64,000 bases of DNA from CAZDWZ01 sp964509425 (lineage in GTDB: Bacteria > Bdellovibrionota_C > UBA2361 > SZUA-149 > CAZDWZ01): assembly GCA_964509425.1 (NCBI GenBank), contig CAZDWZ010000002.1, positions 124,001 through 188,000 of the forward strand, in the 5' to 3' direction. The translations under genes were made by a program, and so were the position numbers. The notes beneath the pieces are model-generated. The model was not told the DNA's origin. It saw nothing but the letters and a program-made list of their open reading frames with translations, and did no database searches. Below are positions 54,075 through 63,023 of the stretch, one piece after another. Each line of letters begins with the position of its first letter. Positions within the stretch are counted from its first letter, which is position 1.

Positions 54075-55375
54075 ATCGCAACTCCTCCGCTCTCTTCTCT
54101 GCGGCTACCGGCTTGAGACGACATCCCATCGACCCGCCGTTCAAATTCTTCGGGAAATTTTTTCATAAAACTTTGTACCGGAGTAACAAGCGCTTCTCCG
54201 AACGGACAGATCGTGTGGCCTGCGATTTGCCGGCAGACGTCATCCACGAGAAGCAGGTCAGCGGAAGTTCCGCGTCCGGTGAGCACTCGATCAACTATTT
54301 TCTCGACCCAGTGCGCGCCCTCACGGCAGGGGGTGCACTGCCCGCAAGATTCGTGCGTGTAAAAATGCTGGAGGTTGAGACAAGCGTCCACCATATCGGT
54401 GGTCTCGTCCATCACGATAAAGCCTCCCGAACCGAGCATGGTCCCGGCGTTCTTGAGCGACTCGTAATCGAGGTTCACTCCCTTCAGCTCGTCAGCACGC
54501 ATCACCGGAACCGACGACCCTCCCGGGATTACGGCCTTCAACTTTTTTCCACCGCGCATGCCGCCGCATTCGTTCTCAATAAAATCGAGAACCGGGTACC
54601 CCAGATCAACTTCGTATACACCGGGTTTATTGATGTGACCTGATGCGCTAAAGAGCTTCGTTCCCGGAGATTTTTCCGTTCCAATCGCAGTATATGCGGC
54701 AGCCCCATGCTCGAGAATCCAGGGCAGCGCGGCCAGCGTCTCGGTGTTGTTCACGATCGTAGGGCATCCGTAGACACCGAAAGACGCTGGAAAAGGCGGC
54801 TTGATTCTCGGCTGACCTTTGTTGCCTTCAAGCGACTCGATGAGTCCCGTTTCTTCTCCGCAAATGTATGCGCCTGCCCCACGGTGCACCACGATGTCGA
54901 GGTCATAACCGCTGCCGAAGATATTTTTGCCGAGATAGCCCTTTGCGTACGCTTGCTCAAGCGCTCTATCGATACAGACCGCGGGATAGGAGTATTCTCC
55001 TCGAATGTAAATGCAGGCCCAGTGAGAGCCGAGCGCTATAGCTCCGATCATCGTGCCTTCAATGCAGAGATGAGGATCTCTCTCCATCAGGACACGATCT
55101 TTGAAAGTTCCGGGCTCGCTTTCGTCGGCGTTATTCAGCAGGTAGACAGGCTTTCCGGTATTCTTCGGGACAAAACCCCATTTAACACCCGTCGGAAATC
55201 CAGCGCCGCCCCGGCCCCGAAGTCCAGACGCTTTCACCTCCGCAACAATTGCTTCCGGCGCCATGCCGAGAGCCTTTCTTACGGATTTGTATCCCCCGCG
55301 ATTCTCATACGCGGTGATCTCCCGCTGATCTTTATGATTCAGATTGACGGTAAGAATTTTGGTATGTGCTTTCAT
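54071..55375 (-). CDS. nuoF: NADH-quinone oxidoreductase subunit F (FMN, NADH-binding)
   Basis: Binds NADH and FMN and the N3 [4Fe-4S] cluster. It has the FMN/NADH motif GLRGRGGAGFPTGVKWGF, the glycine-rich AYICGEETGLIESLEG and the cluster ligands ESCGQCTPCREG (Cys x2 Cys x2 Cys) with a further distal Cys (TICPFG). Length 434 is normal. It starts 26 bases after the nuoE stop. Confidence 0.95.
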   Translation of the reverse strand: MKAHTKILTVNLNHKDQREITAYENRGGYKSVRKALGMAPEAIVAEVKASGLRGRGGAGFPTGVKWGFVPKNTGKPVYLLNNADESEPGTFKDRVLMERDPHLCIEGTMIGAIALGSHWACIYIRGEYSYPAVCIDRALEQAYAKGYLGKNIFGSGYDLDIVVHRGAGAYICGEETGLIESLEGNKGQPRIKPPFPASFGVYGCPTIVNNTETLAALPWILEHGAAAYTAIGTEKSPGTKLFSASGHINKPGVYEVDLGYPVLDFIENECGGMRGGKKLKAVIPGGSSVPVMRADELKGVNLDYESLKNAGTMLGSGGFIVMDETTDMVDACLNLQHFYTHESCGQCTPCREGAHWVEKIVDRVLTGRGTSADLLLVDDVCRQIAGHTICPFGEALVTPVQSFMKKFPEEFERRVDGMSSQAGSRREESGGVAI

Positions 55376-55401
55376 CGTTCTCGCTTATTCCCGTCCACCC
55401 G

Positions 55402-56055
55402 CTAATTGTTGCCCGGCAGCCATGCTTCCGAACGAGGATGGTCCGGAAGTCCGCCGCCGAGGCTCTTCCGCACTTCAGAAAAGCGGAGGTCGGGCTTATC
55501 GGATTCAATCTTCGTCATCAGACTGAGTAACTTCTCGGGGGTGAGGTTTTCGAAAAACACGTCATTGATTTCCACCATCGGAGCCGTCCCGCAGCTTCCG
55601 AGGCACTCGACCTCTTCGTAACTCCACATTCCGTCCGAAGTAATCTCCTGAGGAGCCACTTTGAGACGGGTTTTTATCGCGTCGGTTAGCTGCCGGGCGC
55701 CGCAGACCATGCAGCTCAATGTTCGGCAGACTTGAATGTGATACTTTCCGACTGGCCGCTTGTAGTACATCGTGTAGAAACTCGCGACTTCCACGACATG
55801 GGACTCCGGAAGATTCACTCGGTCGGCGACCCAACGAATAGCCTCCGGCCGCAGCCACCCCAACTCCTCTTGCGCGATGTAAAGCGCGGGCATCACCGCG
55901 GACTTTTTGTTTGGATACCGCTCGAGGGCTTCTTTCACGCGCTTTTCTGCAGCCTCCGAAAGCTGCGGGATCGCAACTGACTTTCGCCCGCCTATTTCAA
56001 CGAGATCCGCATCGGCTCGTTGATACGGTGCAAAAACTCTTGATGAATCGGCCAT
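55402..56055 (-). CDS. nuoE: NADH-quinone oxidoreductase subunit E
   Basis: The 217-residue thioredoxin-like subunit with the N1a [2Fe-2S] cluster: the ligands are C-x4-C (CRTLSC) and C-x3-C (CLGSC). It extends past the usual 165 residues by a 40-residue C-terminal tail (LRFSEVRKSLGGGLPDHPRS). The start ATG 56055 is 45 bases after the nuoD stop. Confidence 0.94.
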   Translation of the reverse strand: MADSSRVFAPYQRADADLVEIGGRKSVAIPQLSEAAEKRVKEALERYPNKKSAVMPALYIAQEELGWLRPEAIRWVADRVNLPESHVVEVASFYTMYYKRPVGKYHIQVCRTLSCMVCGARQLTDAIKTRLKVAPQEITSDGMWSYEEVECLGSCGTAPMVEINDVFFENLTPEKLLSLMTKIESDKPDLRFSEVRKSLGGGLPDHPRSEAWLPGNN

Positions 56056-56100
56056 ACTTCCACTCCCGAAGATTCATTCAATCCGGCGACCGCTCCAATC

Positions 56101-57318
56101 TTACCGGTCGCACTCACCACCAATCATGTTCATCATCCCGAACGTCGGGACTATGTCTGCGATAACATGCCCTTCGAGCAATGGGCCGACGATGCCCATG
56201 GCAACGAAGCAAGGCGGCCGCACCCGAACACGATACGGTTGTCCGCTGCCATCAGAGACAATGTAAAATCCAAGCTCCCCGTTTCCACCTTCACACGCGA
56301 AATACACATCGCCCGGAGGCGGCTGACAGCCGCGAAAGACCATCTCGAACTGCGAGATCATCCCTTCAATCGATCCGTAGACCTCGTCCTTCGGCGGCAT
56401 GATGATAAACGGATCGTCAACAGAAACGGGGCCCTCAGGAATCTTCTTTAGCGCCTGCTCGACGATCTTCATACTTTGAAAGATCTCTTGGAGCCGACAA
56501 TTGAAGCGATCGAAGTTATCTCCCTTCCTTCCGATTGGAACTTCAAAGTCGAACTTCTCGTAGCCGCTGTAAGGGAACGCCTTCCGAACATCATAATTTA
56601 CGCCTGACGCTCGAAGCAGCGGACCGGTGAGGCCGTAGCCAACCGCTTCCTCAGCGGAGATGACTCCCACATCGCACATCCGATCCGCAAAGATTCGGTT
56701 GTTGCCAAGAAGGTTTTCGCCGTCACGAATATGGCCTTTGACCTTTTCAAATCTGCGGAGGACTTCTTCCCTGAATCCTGGAGGCAGATCATCCTTCACT
56801 CCGCCAACTCGCGTGTAAGAAATTGTGAGGCGTGCTCCGGTCACCATTTCGATCAAATCGTATAACTCTTCCCGGGCCTGCATGAAGTAGAGCATCACGG
56901 TGAATGCACCAAGCTCCATCGCACAGGCTCCGTCGCAAGTGAGGTGATCGCAGATTCTTGAGAGCTCGCTCAAGATCACACGGATGTACTCGCTCCGCTC
57001 GGGAACTTCGACACCGAACATTTTTTCGATGGCGATGCAGTAGCCGACGTTATTGATGATCGGAGAGACATAATTCAAGCGATCCGTGTACGGGATGACC
57101 TGATTGTAATCGACGTTTTCGCACTGCTTTTCAAAGCCGCGATGCAGGTATCCGACGTCGACGTCGGCCCGTTCGATTCGCTCGCCATCAAGTTCGATGA
57201 TGATCCGCACCGTTCCGTGCGTGCACGGATGCGCGGGGCCCATGTTGAGAATCATGGTCTTGCTGCGAAGAGCGTCGTCGAGCTCCTCGGGCACCCAGTC
57301 GTTGCTAACCTCTGCCAT
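56101..57318 (-). CDS. nuoD: NADH-quinone oxidoreductase subunit D
   Basis: The 49-kDa-type subunit that lines the quinone site (405 residues). It shows GPAHPCTHGTVRI, GYLHRGFEKQCEN and the C-terminal FGMMNMIGGECDR typical of NuoD. ATG 57318 (MAEVSNDWVPEE) is chosen because GAGG lies about ten bases upstream and it clears the nuoC stop by seven bases; the longer frame to 57405 would overlap nuoC. It pairs with the separate nuoC, which shows that this is not a nuoCD fusion. Confidence 0.94.
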   Translation of the reverse strand: MAEVSNDWVPEELDDALRSKTMILNMGPAHPCTHGTVRIIIELDGERIERADVDVGYLHRGFEKQCENVDYNQVIPYTDRLNYVSPIINNVGYCIAIEKMFGVEVPERSEYIRVILSELSRICDHLTCDGACAMELGAFTVMLYFMQAREELYDLIEMVTGARLTISYTRVGGVKDDLPPGFREEVLRRFEKVKGHIRDGENLLGNNRIFADRMCDVGVISAEEAVGYGLTGPLLRASGVNYDVRKAFPYSGYEKFDFEVPIGRKGDNFDRFNCRLQEIFQSMKIVEQALKKIPEGPVSVDDPFIIMPPKDEVYGSIEGMISQFEMVFRGCQPPPGDVYFACEGGNGELGFYIVSDGSGQPYRVRVRPPCFVAMGIVGPLLEGHVIADIVPTFGMMNMIGGECDR

Positions 57319-57325
57319 AGTTATC

Positions 57326-58018
57326 TTACCTCGAGGTGTCGCCGTTTTTCGTGCCGCCGCTCGTTGAATATCCACGGCGCGTCGGCAATGACACCAATTC
57401 CCCACGATTCAAGTCATCCGAAGTGTTTCGCAACTCGGGAACTCTCATCGCGATACGCGGCTGTTTTCCGCGAAGCGGATAGTCTTTGCGAAGCGGATGT
57501 CCGACAAACTCGTCGTAAAGCAACACTCGCCGCAGATCCCCGTGACCGCGAAATCGAATGCCGTACATGTCCCACACTTCCCGCTCAAGGAAATTTGCCG
57601 CGGGCCAAAGACCGCGCACCGAATCCACCTCGGGTGAATCTTCTCCTACCGCGATCTTCACGCAGAGCCGGGTCAGGTGACTGAGACTGAGAAGCTGATA
57701 AACAATTTGAAATCTCGGTTCGATGCGATCGAGCCAATCTACTGCGGTAACATCGATGAGAAGATTAAACGCAAACTTCGGATCTTCCTTTAGAGTCTTG
57801 AAAAATTCTAACGCGGCTTCGGGTGAAACACCGACGGTAAGTCCGAACTCCCAGGCGTGCGGCTCCAAATTCGTGATTGTCGAACCGAATTTTGCCGAAA
57901 GCGCTGCGGACAGCTTTTCCTGCTGCTCAGGCACCGGTCTTGATTCCCGGCGCTTCATTGCTTCGATGTGATGAGGTTTATAGCCCGGGGCAGGCCGACT
58001 TTGAAGGAAACTGGTCAT
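57326..58018 (-). CDS. nuoC: NADH-quinone oxidoreductase subunit C
   Basis: The 30-kDa-type peripheral subunit (230 residues). It has the family pattern NLLIDVTAVDWLDR, FLEREVWDMYGIRFRGHGDLRRVL and HPLRKDYPL. It is the first gene of the cluster: upstream is 201 bases shared with divergent yajQ, so nuoA and nuoB, which normally precede nuoC, are not here. A hairpin GCGGAACAC/GTGTCCGC (58165-58184) in that shared gap is a candidate regulatory site. An N-terminal extension of about 25 residues precedes the conserved part, so the start could also be ATG 57958. Confidence 0.92.
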   Translation of the reverse strand: MTSFLQSRPAPGYKPHHIEAMKRRESRPVPEQQEKLSAALSAKFGSTITNLEPHAWEFGLTVGVSPEAALEFFKTLKEDPKFAFNLLIDVTAVDWLDRIEPRFQIVYQLLSLSHLTRLCVKIAVGEDSPEVDSVRGLWPAANFLEREVWDMYGIRFRGHGDLRRVLLYDEFVGHPLRKDYPLRGKQPRIAMRVPELRNTSDDLNRGELVSLPTRRGYSTSGGTKNGDTSR

Positions 58019-58219
58019 TAACTTCTTGCTTCGATTGATAATTTAGGTCGCTGCTGCTACTAACATACCTCTCGATGCGAGCAAACTGAAACAATCGTTT
58101 CCTCGAATTGTTTTCTCCGGCGGATTGCCGCTTGCTCCGCTTCGCGCGCTGCAAAAGACGGGGTGCGGAACACTGGGTGTCCGCGAGTATGAGAAACCTC
58201 CATTTACCTGGGAACATTC

Positions 58220-58708
58220 ATGCCAAGCTTTGATGTTGTGTCGAAGGTCGACATGCAAGAAGTCGATAACGCGGTGAACCAAACTCGAAAAGAGATCGAG
58301 ACTCGCTACGATTTTCGCGGAAGCAAGAGCAAAATCGAATTCGATAAGGAGCAGATCGTTCTCCACGCCGACGACGACATGAAGCTGAAGGCCATTACCG
58401 ACATGCTCAACCAGAAAATCGTCAAGCGCGGAGTCGGCGTACGAGCTTTGGACTACAAAGAACCCGACAAAGGCACCGGTGGAATCATCCGGCAGACGGT
58501 CCTCATTAAGCAGGGAATTTCTCAAGAAGACGGGAAAAGCATTATTAAAATCATAAAGAATCTTCCGCAAAAGAAGGTTCAAGCTCAGATTCAAGACGAC
58601 CAGGTCAGAGTCACGGGTCCGAAACGAGACGACCTTCAGTCGGTGATAGCCGCGCTAAAAGAAGAGGTGAAGAACATCGATCTGCAGTTTGTGAACTTTC
58701 GAGACTAG
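58220..58708 (+). CDS. yajQ: YajQ family nucleotide-binding protein
   Basis: A 162-residue protein that matches YajQ along its length: MPSFDVVSKVDMQEVDNAVNQ, TRYDFRGSK-like ETRYDFRGSKS, and the C-terminal VRVTGPKRDDLQSVIA with NFRD. In the family the protein binds c-di-GMP or nucleotides and can act with transcription regulators. ATG 58220 is at the correct place. It is divergent from nuoC and upstream of the Thx gene, which has its own ribosome site 118 bases later. Confidence 0.94.
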   Translation: MPSFDVVSKVDMQEVDNAVNQTRKEIETRYDFRGSKSKIEFDKEQIVLHADDDMKLKAITDMLNQKIVKRGVGVRALDYKEPDKGTGGIIRQTVLIKQGISQEDGKSIIKIIKNLPQKKVQAQIQDDQVRVTGPKRDDLQSVIAALKEEVKNIDLQFVNFRD

Positions 58709-58826
58709 CGTGGTCGGTGCTCGCTTGCGTTTTACTGCAGTTCCGGAATAGCTTTCGCGCTCTTCGAGCACATCGAATTTGAGATAGATATTCATAAAGT
58801 CACTTTGGGAAACTACTGAGGAGAGT

Positions 58827-58979
58827 ATGGGAAAGGGAGATCGTCGAAGCCGCCGTGGGAAAATTTCTGCAGGGACCTACGGGATTGCGCGCCCGAAGTC
58901 GAGACGGAAGAAGTCTGCTACAAAGAAGCCGACCGCTGCTCGTGGTGCCGTGAAGAAAAAGCCGGCTGCAAAGAAATAA
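58827..58979 (+). CDS. 30S ribosomal protein THX (bTHX, S31-type)
   Basis: A 50-codon gene too short for routine ORF lists. It begins MGKGDRRSRRGKISAGTYG, matching Thermus THX MGKGDRRTRRGKIWRGTYG almost residue for residue, then has a Lys/Arg/Ala-rich tail. THX sits in a cavity at the top of the 30S head and stabilises it. The ribosome site GAGGAGAG (58818-58825) ends just before ATG 58827, and a strong terminator follows. The tail is longer than the Thermus protein's 26 residues. Confidence 0.9.
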   Translation: MGKGDRRSRRGKISAGTYGIARPKSRRKKSATKKPTAARGAVKKKPAAKK

Positions 58980-59006
58980 AACAGGGCGGACGCCCTGTTT
59001 TCTTCT
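58979..59006 (+). terminator. Rho-independent terminator after the THX gene
   Basis: AAACAGGGCG (58979-58988) pairs with CGCCCTGTTT (58991-59000), followed by TCTTCTC. The hairpin starts at the last base of the stop codon. Confidence 0.85.
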
Positions 59007-59182
59007 CAACGCACATTTCTTATAAAAATCGCTTTCCGCGATTCGTTTTCTTGTTTCCCGTTCTACGGAACAAACTCTCGTAACGCGACAACACTGCGAA
59101 CGTTCTGCAGATCGCAAATCACAAATGAAGTCCAAACAGCTCGAGAATATTGCTCAGAGCGTCGGATGGGTTGCGAAAAATG

Positions 59183-60358
59183 CTAGTTCGCGCGAGCTGA
59201 TGGCGTCCATTGAACCGAGCGTTTGCCTGAGAGATACCTCCACCAAGCCACCGATATCGCCGCGTTCACGATGATGAAAAAAAGCGGCGCCCGAAATGCC
59301 GAGCTTTCACGGAGCTTGGGACTCAAATGTCCCAGAAATCCCAAGATTCCGAACATCAGCATTCCAAAGCAAAGCAAACCATAAAATGGACTTGAGAACG
59401 AAAGTATAAAAGAGAACACGAAGGCCGTGACGAGGAAGATCGGGACGAGCCAACGAAATAATTTGTGGCTGATGATTTGCCACGAGAAAGTCCCGAACTT
59501 CACAGGATTCATGACTTCCTGGCTCGCGAAGAGAGTCGTAATACCTCTCAACACCGTTCGGACTTTACGATCAAACTCCTCTTGGCTCGTGCTTACGGCG
59601 CGGTAGGTAGCCACGATGTCTGGGGCATGAATTCCGCGAAGTCCCTGCCTCCTCGCCTCGATCAACAAGGCAAAATCGCTTGGAATGTCTGTGCGAATGT
59701 TCTGGCAAACCTGCCGCCGCACGGCGAAACAGGAGCCACTGAGGCCCACCAATGTTTGGAACTGAGACTCCAATCCGCGAAGCCACATCTCGTAGCGGAT
59801 GTAGAATCCCTCCCCACTTCCCCCACTAGGAGAATCTTCGATGCGGTCGATACTGCTTACTGCACCAATATGAGGATCGCGAAAATACGCGGCAAACCGC
59901 TCGGCGGCATCAGGTTGAAGATTGATCTTTGCATCTGTGAAAATGATCACCTCACCGTGAGCTTTTTCAATTGCCGCGCGCTGGGCGGTCTCCTTGCCGC
60001 CGCGTTCCGGGAGCCTTACGAGTTCAACCCCTCGAGACGCATATTCTCCAACGACGGCGTCGGTTCCATCATCGCTCGCGTCAGACGCAATAATCACCTG
60101 AATCCCCGAATCATCGGCGGCACCCCCAGAGTATTTTAAGGCCAGAGTGTTCTCGATTTTTTGGCGAATCACCGAGGCTTCGTTCCGAACGGTAACCACG
60201 ACGGTAACCCGAAGCCGTTGATCCCCCGGTTCTGCGCGATCTACTGAAGGCTCGGGATGGTCGACGATGCGCCGCTGAATGAGCCAACGGAGAAGAAGCG
60301 GATACCCCAGATACGCGTAGAAGGCACCGAATAGACTCAAACAGACGAGAAATTCCAT
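59183..60358 (-). CDS. Glycosyltransferase family 2 membrane protein
   Basis: A 391-residue GT2 enzyme of the cellulose/polysaccharide-synthase kind. An N-terminal membrane helix is followed by a GT-A domain with VTVVVTVRNEASVI, the metal-binding IIFTDAKI (DAK in place of DxD), a second acidic loop SSIDRIEDS, and the R-x-RTVLRG region, then four C-terminal helices. It builds or extends a polysaccharide at the inner membrane. ATG 60358 is chosen because GGAG lies about five bases upstream; the longer frame to 60409 lacks this. It starts 54 bases after the aminotransferase stop on the same strand. Confidence 0.87.
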   Translation of the reverse strand: MEFLVCLSLFGAFYAYLGYPLLLRWLIQRRIVDHPEPSVDRAEPGDQRLRVTVVVTVRNEASVIRQKIENTLALKYSGGAADDSGIQVIIASDASDDGTDAVVGEYASRGVELVRLPERGGKETAQRAAIEKAHGEVIIFTDAKINLQPDAAERFAAYFRDPHIGAVSSIDRIEDSPSGGSGEGFYIRYEMWLRGLESQFQTLVGLSGSCFAVRRQVCQNIRTDIPSDFALLIEARRQGLRGIHAPDIVATYRAVSTSQEEFDRKVRTVLRGITTLFASQEVMNPVKFGTFSWQIISHKLFRWLVPIFLVTAFVFSFILSFSSPFYGLLCFGMLMFGILGFLGHLSPKLRESSAFRAPLFFIIVNAAISVAWWRYLSGKRSVQWTPSARAN

Positions 60359-60412
60359 AGGCTCCGAAAACAAAACACAGCGGTACCTACCGCGAAAATT
60401 GTTCTTCACTCA

Positions 60413-61657
60413 TCACAAAACCGCCTCGGCGATCAAATTCCGCATCCGTTGCCGATCGGCCGAAGTCACGTACCGGTGCAGCGGCAGAGTTAGGATGCCG
60501 GACGCGACGCTATGAGCACCCGAGAGATCGCCGAAAAAGACCTTTTCCTGCAGTTCACTATAAGATTCAAGCGTGCCCGGATAGGATGCGTTAGCCCCCA
60601 AACCCTCAGTTTTCAGGGCTCTTAATGCCCTTTCTCGCTGTTCAGCGTTTGCAAAAACAATGGGAAAGCGAAGAAGACTGATTCCAGAATTGGAGCTGCG
60701 TTTCCGCTCTAAAGACGGAATACCGACTCCCTGAATACCCTGAAGCAGCACCTCAAGTTCGGATGAATGCGACTCTCGAATTGCGACGTCCTTCGAAAAG
60801 CTCCCGAGCGCCGTGAGCGCAATCAGCGACTGCCCGAACGAAATTCGCGAGCAGGGGAAATCGAGAGGCACATGCGTTTCACCAAGCTTGAGCCCGGGAA
60901 GCAAGCTCGGCAACGCATAGAGCGATGGACGCTCAAGCATCCAGGCGCCGGCCGAAAGAAGGAGCTCCCAAAGGTCATCCATTCGTTTTGACACAAGTGA
61001 GCGCTCAGGCGCCGAAAAAACTCCGGCGTCGACGCCACCCGATCTGAGAGCCCCGGAGATGACCGCACCGCCACCGATTCCACAAACCGCTTTCCCACGA
61101 CCAAAGCTCAGCACCCCGGTCGTTCCGGACCGGAGACCGATCCGCGTTCCCTCCTCGGAAGATTGAAACGACTGACATGCGTCATCAATTATGAAGAATC
61201 CGTCTTGATCGAGCCGTCTCCATGGGTTCAACGAATCGGGAAGTCCGTAAAGGTTTGAAAGCACCACACCTGCCGACGATTCAAAAAGCTCGCTTGGTAT
61301 ACTTTCTCGCCTGAGCTGCAAAGTCCCCGGATCGACATCGGCAAGCACCACGGTAAATCCGGCGCGAATAACGGCGACAGCGACATCCGGACAAGTGTAC
61401 GCAGAGACGATGCAATGTGGCTTTTTGGTGCGTCGGCGATGCGCTGAGAGCACGGCGGTGAGTGCAGATTTGCCGCTGTTCGTCAGAAATACAGAAGCAG
61501 AATTAAAGGTGTTTCTTAAGACGGCGCAAAGCTGTTCTTCGGTGTGAACGGTGGGTCTCGCTTTCAGCAGCCGATAACGATAAAGCGAATTCCCCACCGC
61601 CAAGGGGCTAGGAAATCCGCCGGCAGGGGCAAGCATTCGAATCGGCAGCCTGGACAT
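60413..61657 (-). CDS. DegT/DnrJ/EryC1-type PLP aminotransferase-like protein
   Basis: A 414-residue sugar-aminotransferase fold. The PLP aspartate is in FFIIDDACQSF and the Schiff-base lysine in LSFGRGKAVCG, followed by GGGAV. Members aminate keto-sugars on nucleotide carriers for polysaccharides or glycolipids; this one is diverged, so the substrate is unknown. ATG 61657 is preferred (AAGGA eight bases upstream) over the in-frame GTG at 61675. It is divergent from the polysaccharide deacetylase, and the upstream bases of both overlap. Confidence 0.82.
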   Translation of the reverse strand: MSRLPIRMLAPAGGFPSPLAVGNSLYRYRLLKARPTVHTEEQLCAVLRNTFNSASVFLTNSGKSALTAVLSAHRRRTKKPHCIVSAYTCPDVAVAVIRAGFTVVLADVDPGTLQLRRESIPSELFESSAGVVLSNLYGLPDSLNPWRRLDQDGFFIIDDACQSFQSSEEGTRIGLRSGTTGVLSFGRGKAVCGIGGGAVISGALRSGGVDAGVFSAPERSLVSKRMDDLWELLLSAGAWMLERPSLYALPSLLPGLKLGETHVPLDFPCSRISFGQSLIALTALGSFSKDVAIRESHSSELEVLLQGIQGVGIPSLERKRSSNSGISLLRFPIVFANAEQRERALRALKTEGLGANASYPGTLESYSELQEKVFFGDLSGAHSVASGILTLPLHRYVTSADRQRMRNLIAEAVL

Positions 61658-61949
61658 GAAATAATCCTTGAACACCTTCCGCGTGACGTCAACCGGGACC
61701 GATGCGGAGGATGCGGCAGCTCATACCTCATTCAGTCCGGTAAGACTACCATTTGGCAGATTTCCGCCGTGTGAAGCTCCTTCGACTCCAACCGAAAAAT
61801 TTAACGAAAAAATGAGTTCATCAGAGAATATTTTCGAGTCCAACCTTAGAGTTTCCAATCAAAATCCCATCGCCGGCCACTCTCGCACAAAGCTCCCGGA
61901 CGATTGTCGCTCTAGCGGCAGAAGGGCAATTCAGGCACAATTAGGGCGT

Positions 61950-62855
61950 ATGCGAAATGCGATCTCCGTCGACGTCGAAGAATACTTTCATGCTGCGAGT
62001 CTTGACCCCGTCGCGGGTCCCGCCAAATGGCACAAGTTTCCTTCGAGGGTAGAGAGCTCAACCCACAAGATTCTGAACCTATTCGATCGCCTCCAGGCAA
62101 AAGGAACCTTTTTCGTCCTGGGTTATGTCGCGCGACGAAATCCGTCTCTGGTCCGAGAGATCGCCTCTCGCGGGCATGAGATCGCATCACACGGGTATGC
62201 GCACCGAATTGCGTATGAGCAGACGCCCAAGCAGTTCGCTCGTGACATTTCTCGCTCGAAGCTACTCCTCGAAGACATCTGCGGCGCGCGAGTGATCGGG
62301 TATAGAGCGCCGAGCTTCTCGATCAACGATCAAAATCCGTGGGCGCACGATGAGTTGATTCGCGCCGGGTACCGCTACGATTCAAGCCTCTATCCGATTC
62401 GACACCCGCGATACGGAAATCGCGAAAAGCCTTTGCTACCATTTTTCATCAGACGCGAGGAAGGCTCTCTCTTGGTGCTTCCGCTCGCGGTCAGTCCTTT
62501 CCGGATCTTGGGCAAGGATTTTCGACTGCCGGTCGCCGGAGGGGCCTATTGGCGGTTTTTCCCTCGCAACATCATATTGCGAGGTCTGCAGAGCATAAAC
62601 CGCACCACCGATACGCCGTTTATCTGTTATTTTCATCCATGGGAGATCGATCCCGATCAGCCGCGGTTCCAGGAACTACCCGTTCTCACGAAGATCCGGC
62701 ACTACAAAGGTCTTTCGAACTATTCCTCGACCGTCGAATACTTTCTTAAGAATTTCACGTTCGACTCGATCCAAGGCTGCTACGCACTATCTGGGGAAGG
62801 CGCTTCAGAGTCCGACGGATCGGACGCCCGACACCAAGAGTCGGATCAACCGTAG
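61950..62855 (+). CDS. Polysaccharide deacetylase, exosortase (XrtA/PEP-CTERM) locus type (DUF3473)
   Basis: A 301-residue NodB-fold deacetylase. It starts MRNAISVDVEEYFHAA, has the metal motif SHGYAH, then GYRAPSFSI and a long C-terminal DUF3473 part with YFHPWEIDPDQPR. This is the TIGR03006-like branch that stands beside exosortase genes in exopolysaccharide loci. ATG 61950 (AGGG six bases upstream) is chosen; the open frame extends to 61668, but the added 94 residues are not conserved-looking and overlap the divergent gene. Confidence 0.9.
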   Translation: MRNAISVDVEEYFHAASLDPVAGPAKWHKFPSRVESSTHKILNLFDRLQAKGTFFVLGYVARRNPSLVREIASRGHEIASHGYAHRIAYEQTPKQFARDISRSKLLLEDICGARVIGYRAPSFSINDQNPWAHDELIRAGYRYDSSLYPIRHPRYGNREKPLLPFFIRREEGSLLVLPLAVSPFRILGKDFRLPVAGGAYWRFFPRNIILRGLQSINRTTDTPFICYFHPWEIDPDQPRFQELPVLTKIRHYKGLSNYSSTVEYFLKNFTFDSIQGCYALSGEGASESDGSDARHQESDQP

Positions 62856-63023
62856 TTAAACGCTTCCCGTGAAGCCCTTTCAACCGCGGAGCTTCGACAC
62901 AACGGCGGAGAATCTACCGGGTACTGCGTTTCGTCTCTTAATCAAGTATGAACCTAAAATGAGACCCGCCCTCCAGTGAATCAGGCTTGGCGGCAATTCT
63001 GTTCAGAGGAGAGCGGGAAGAAA

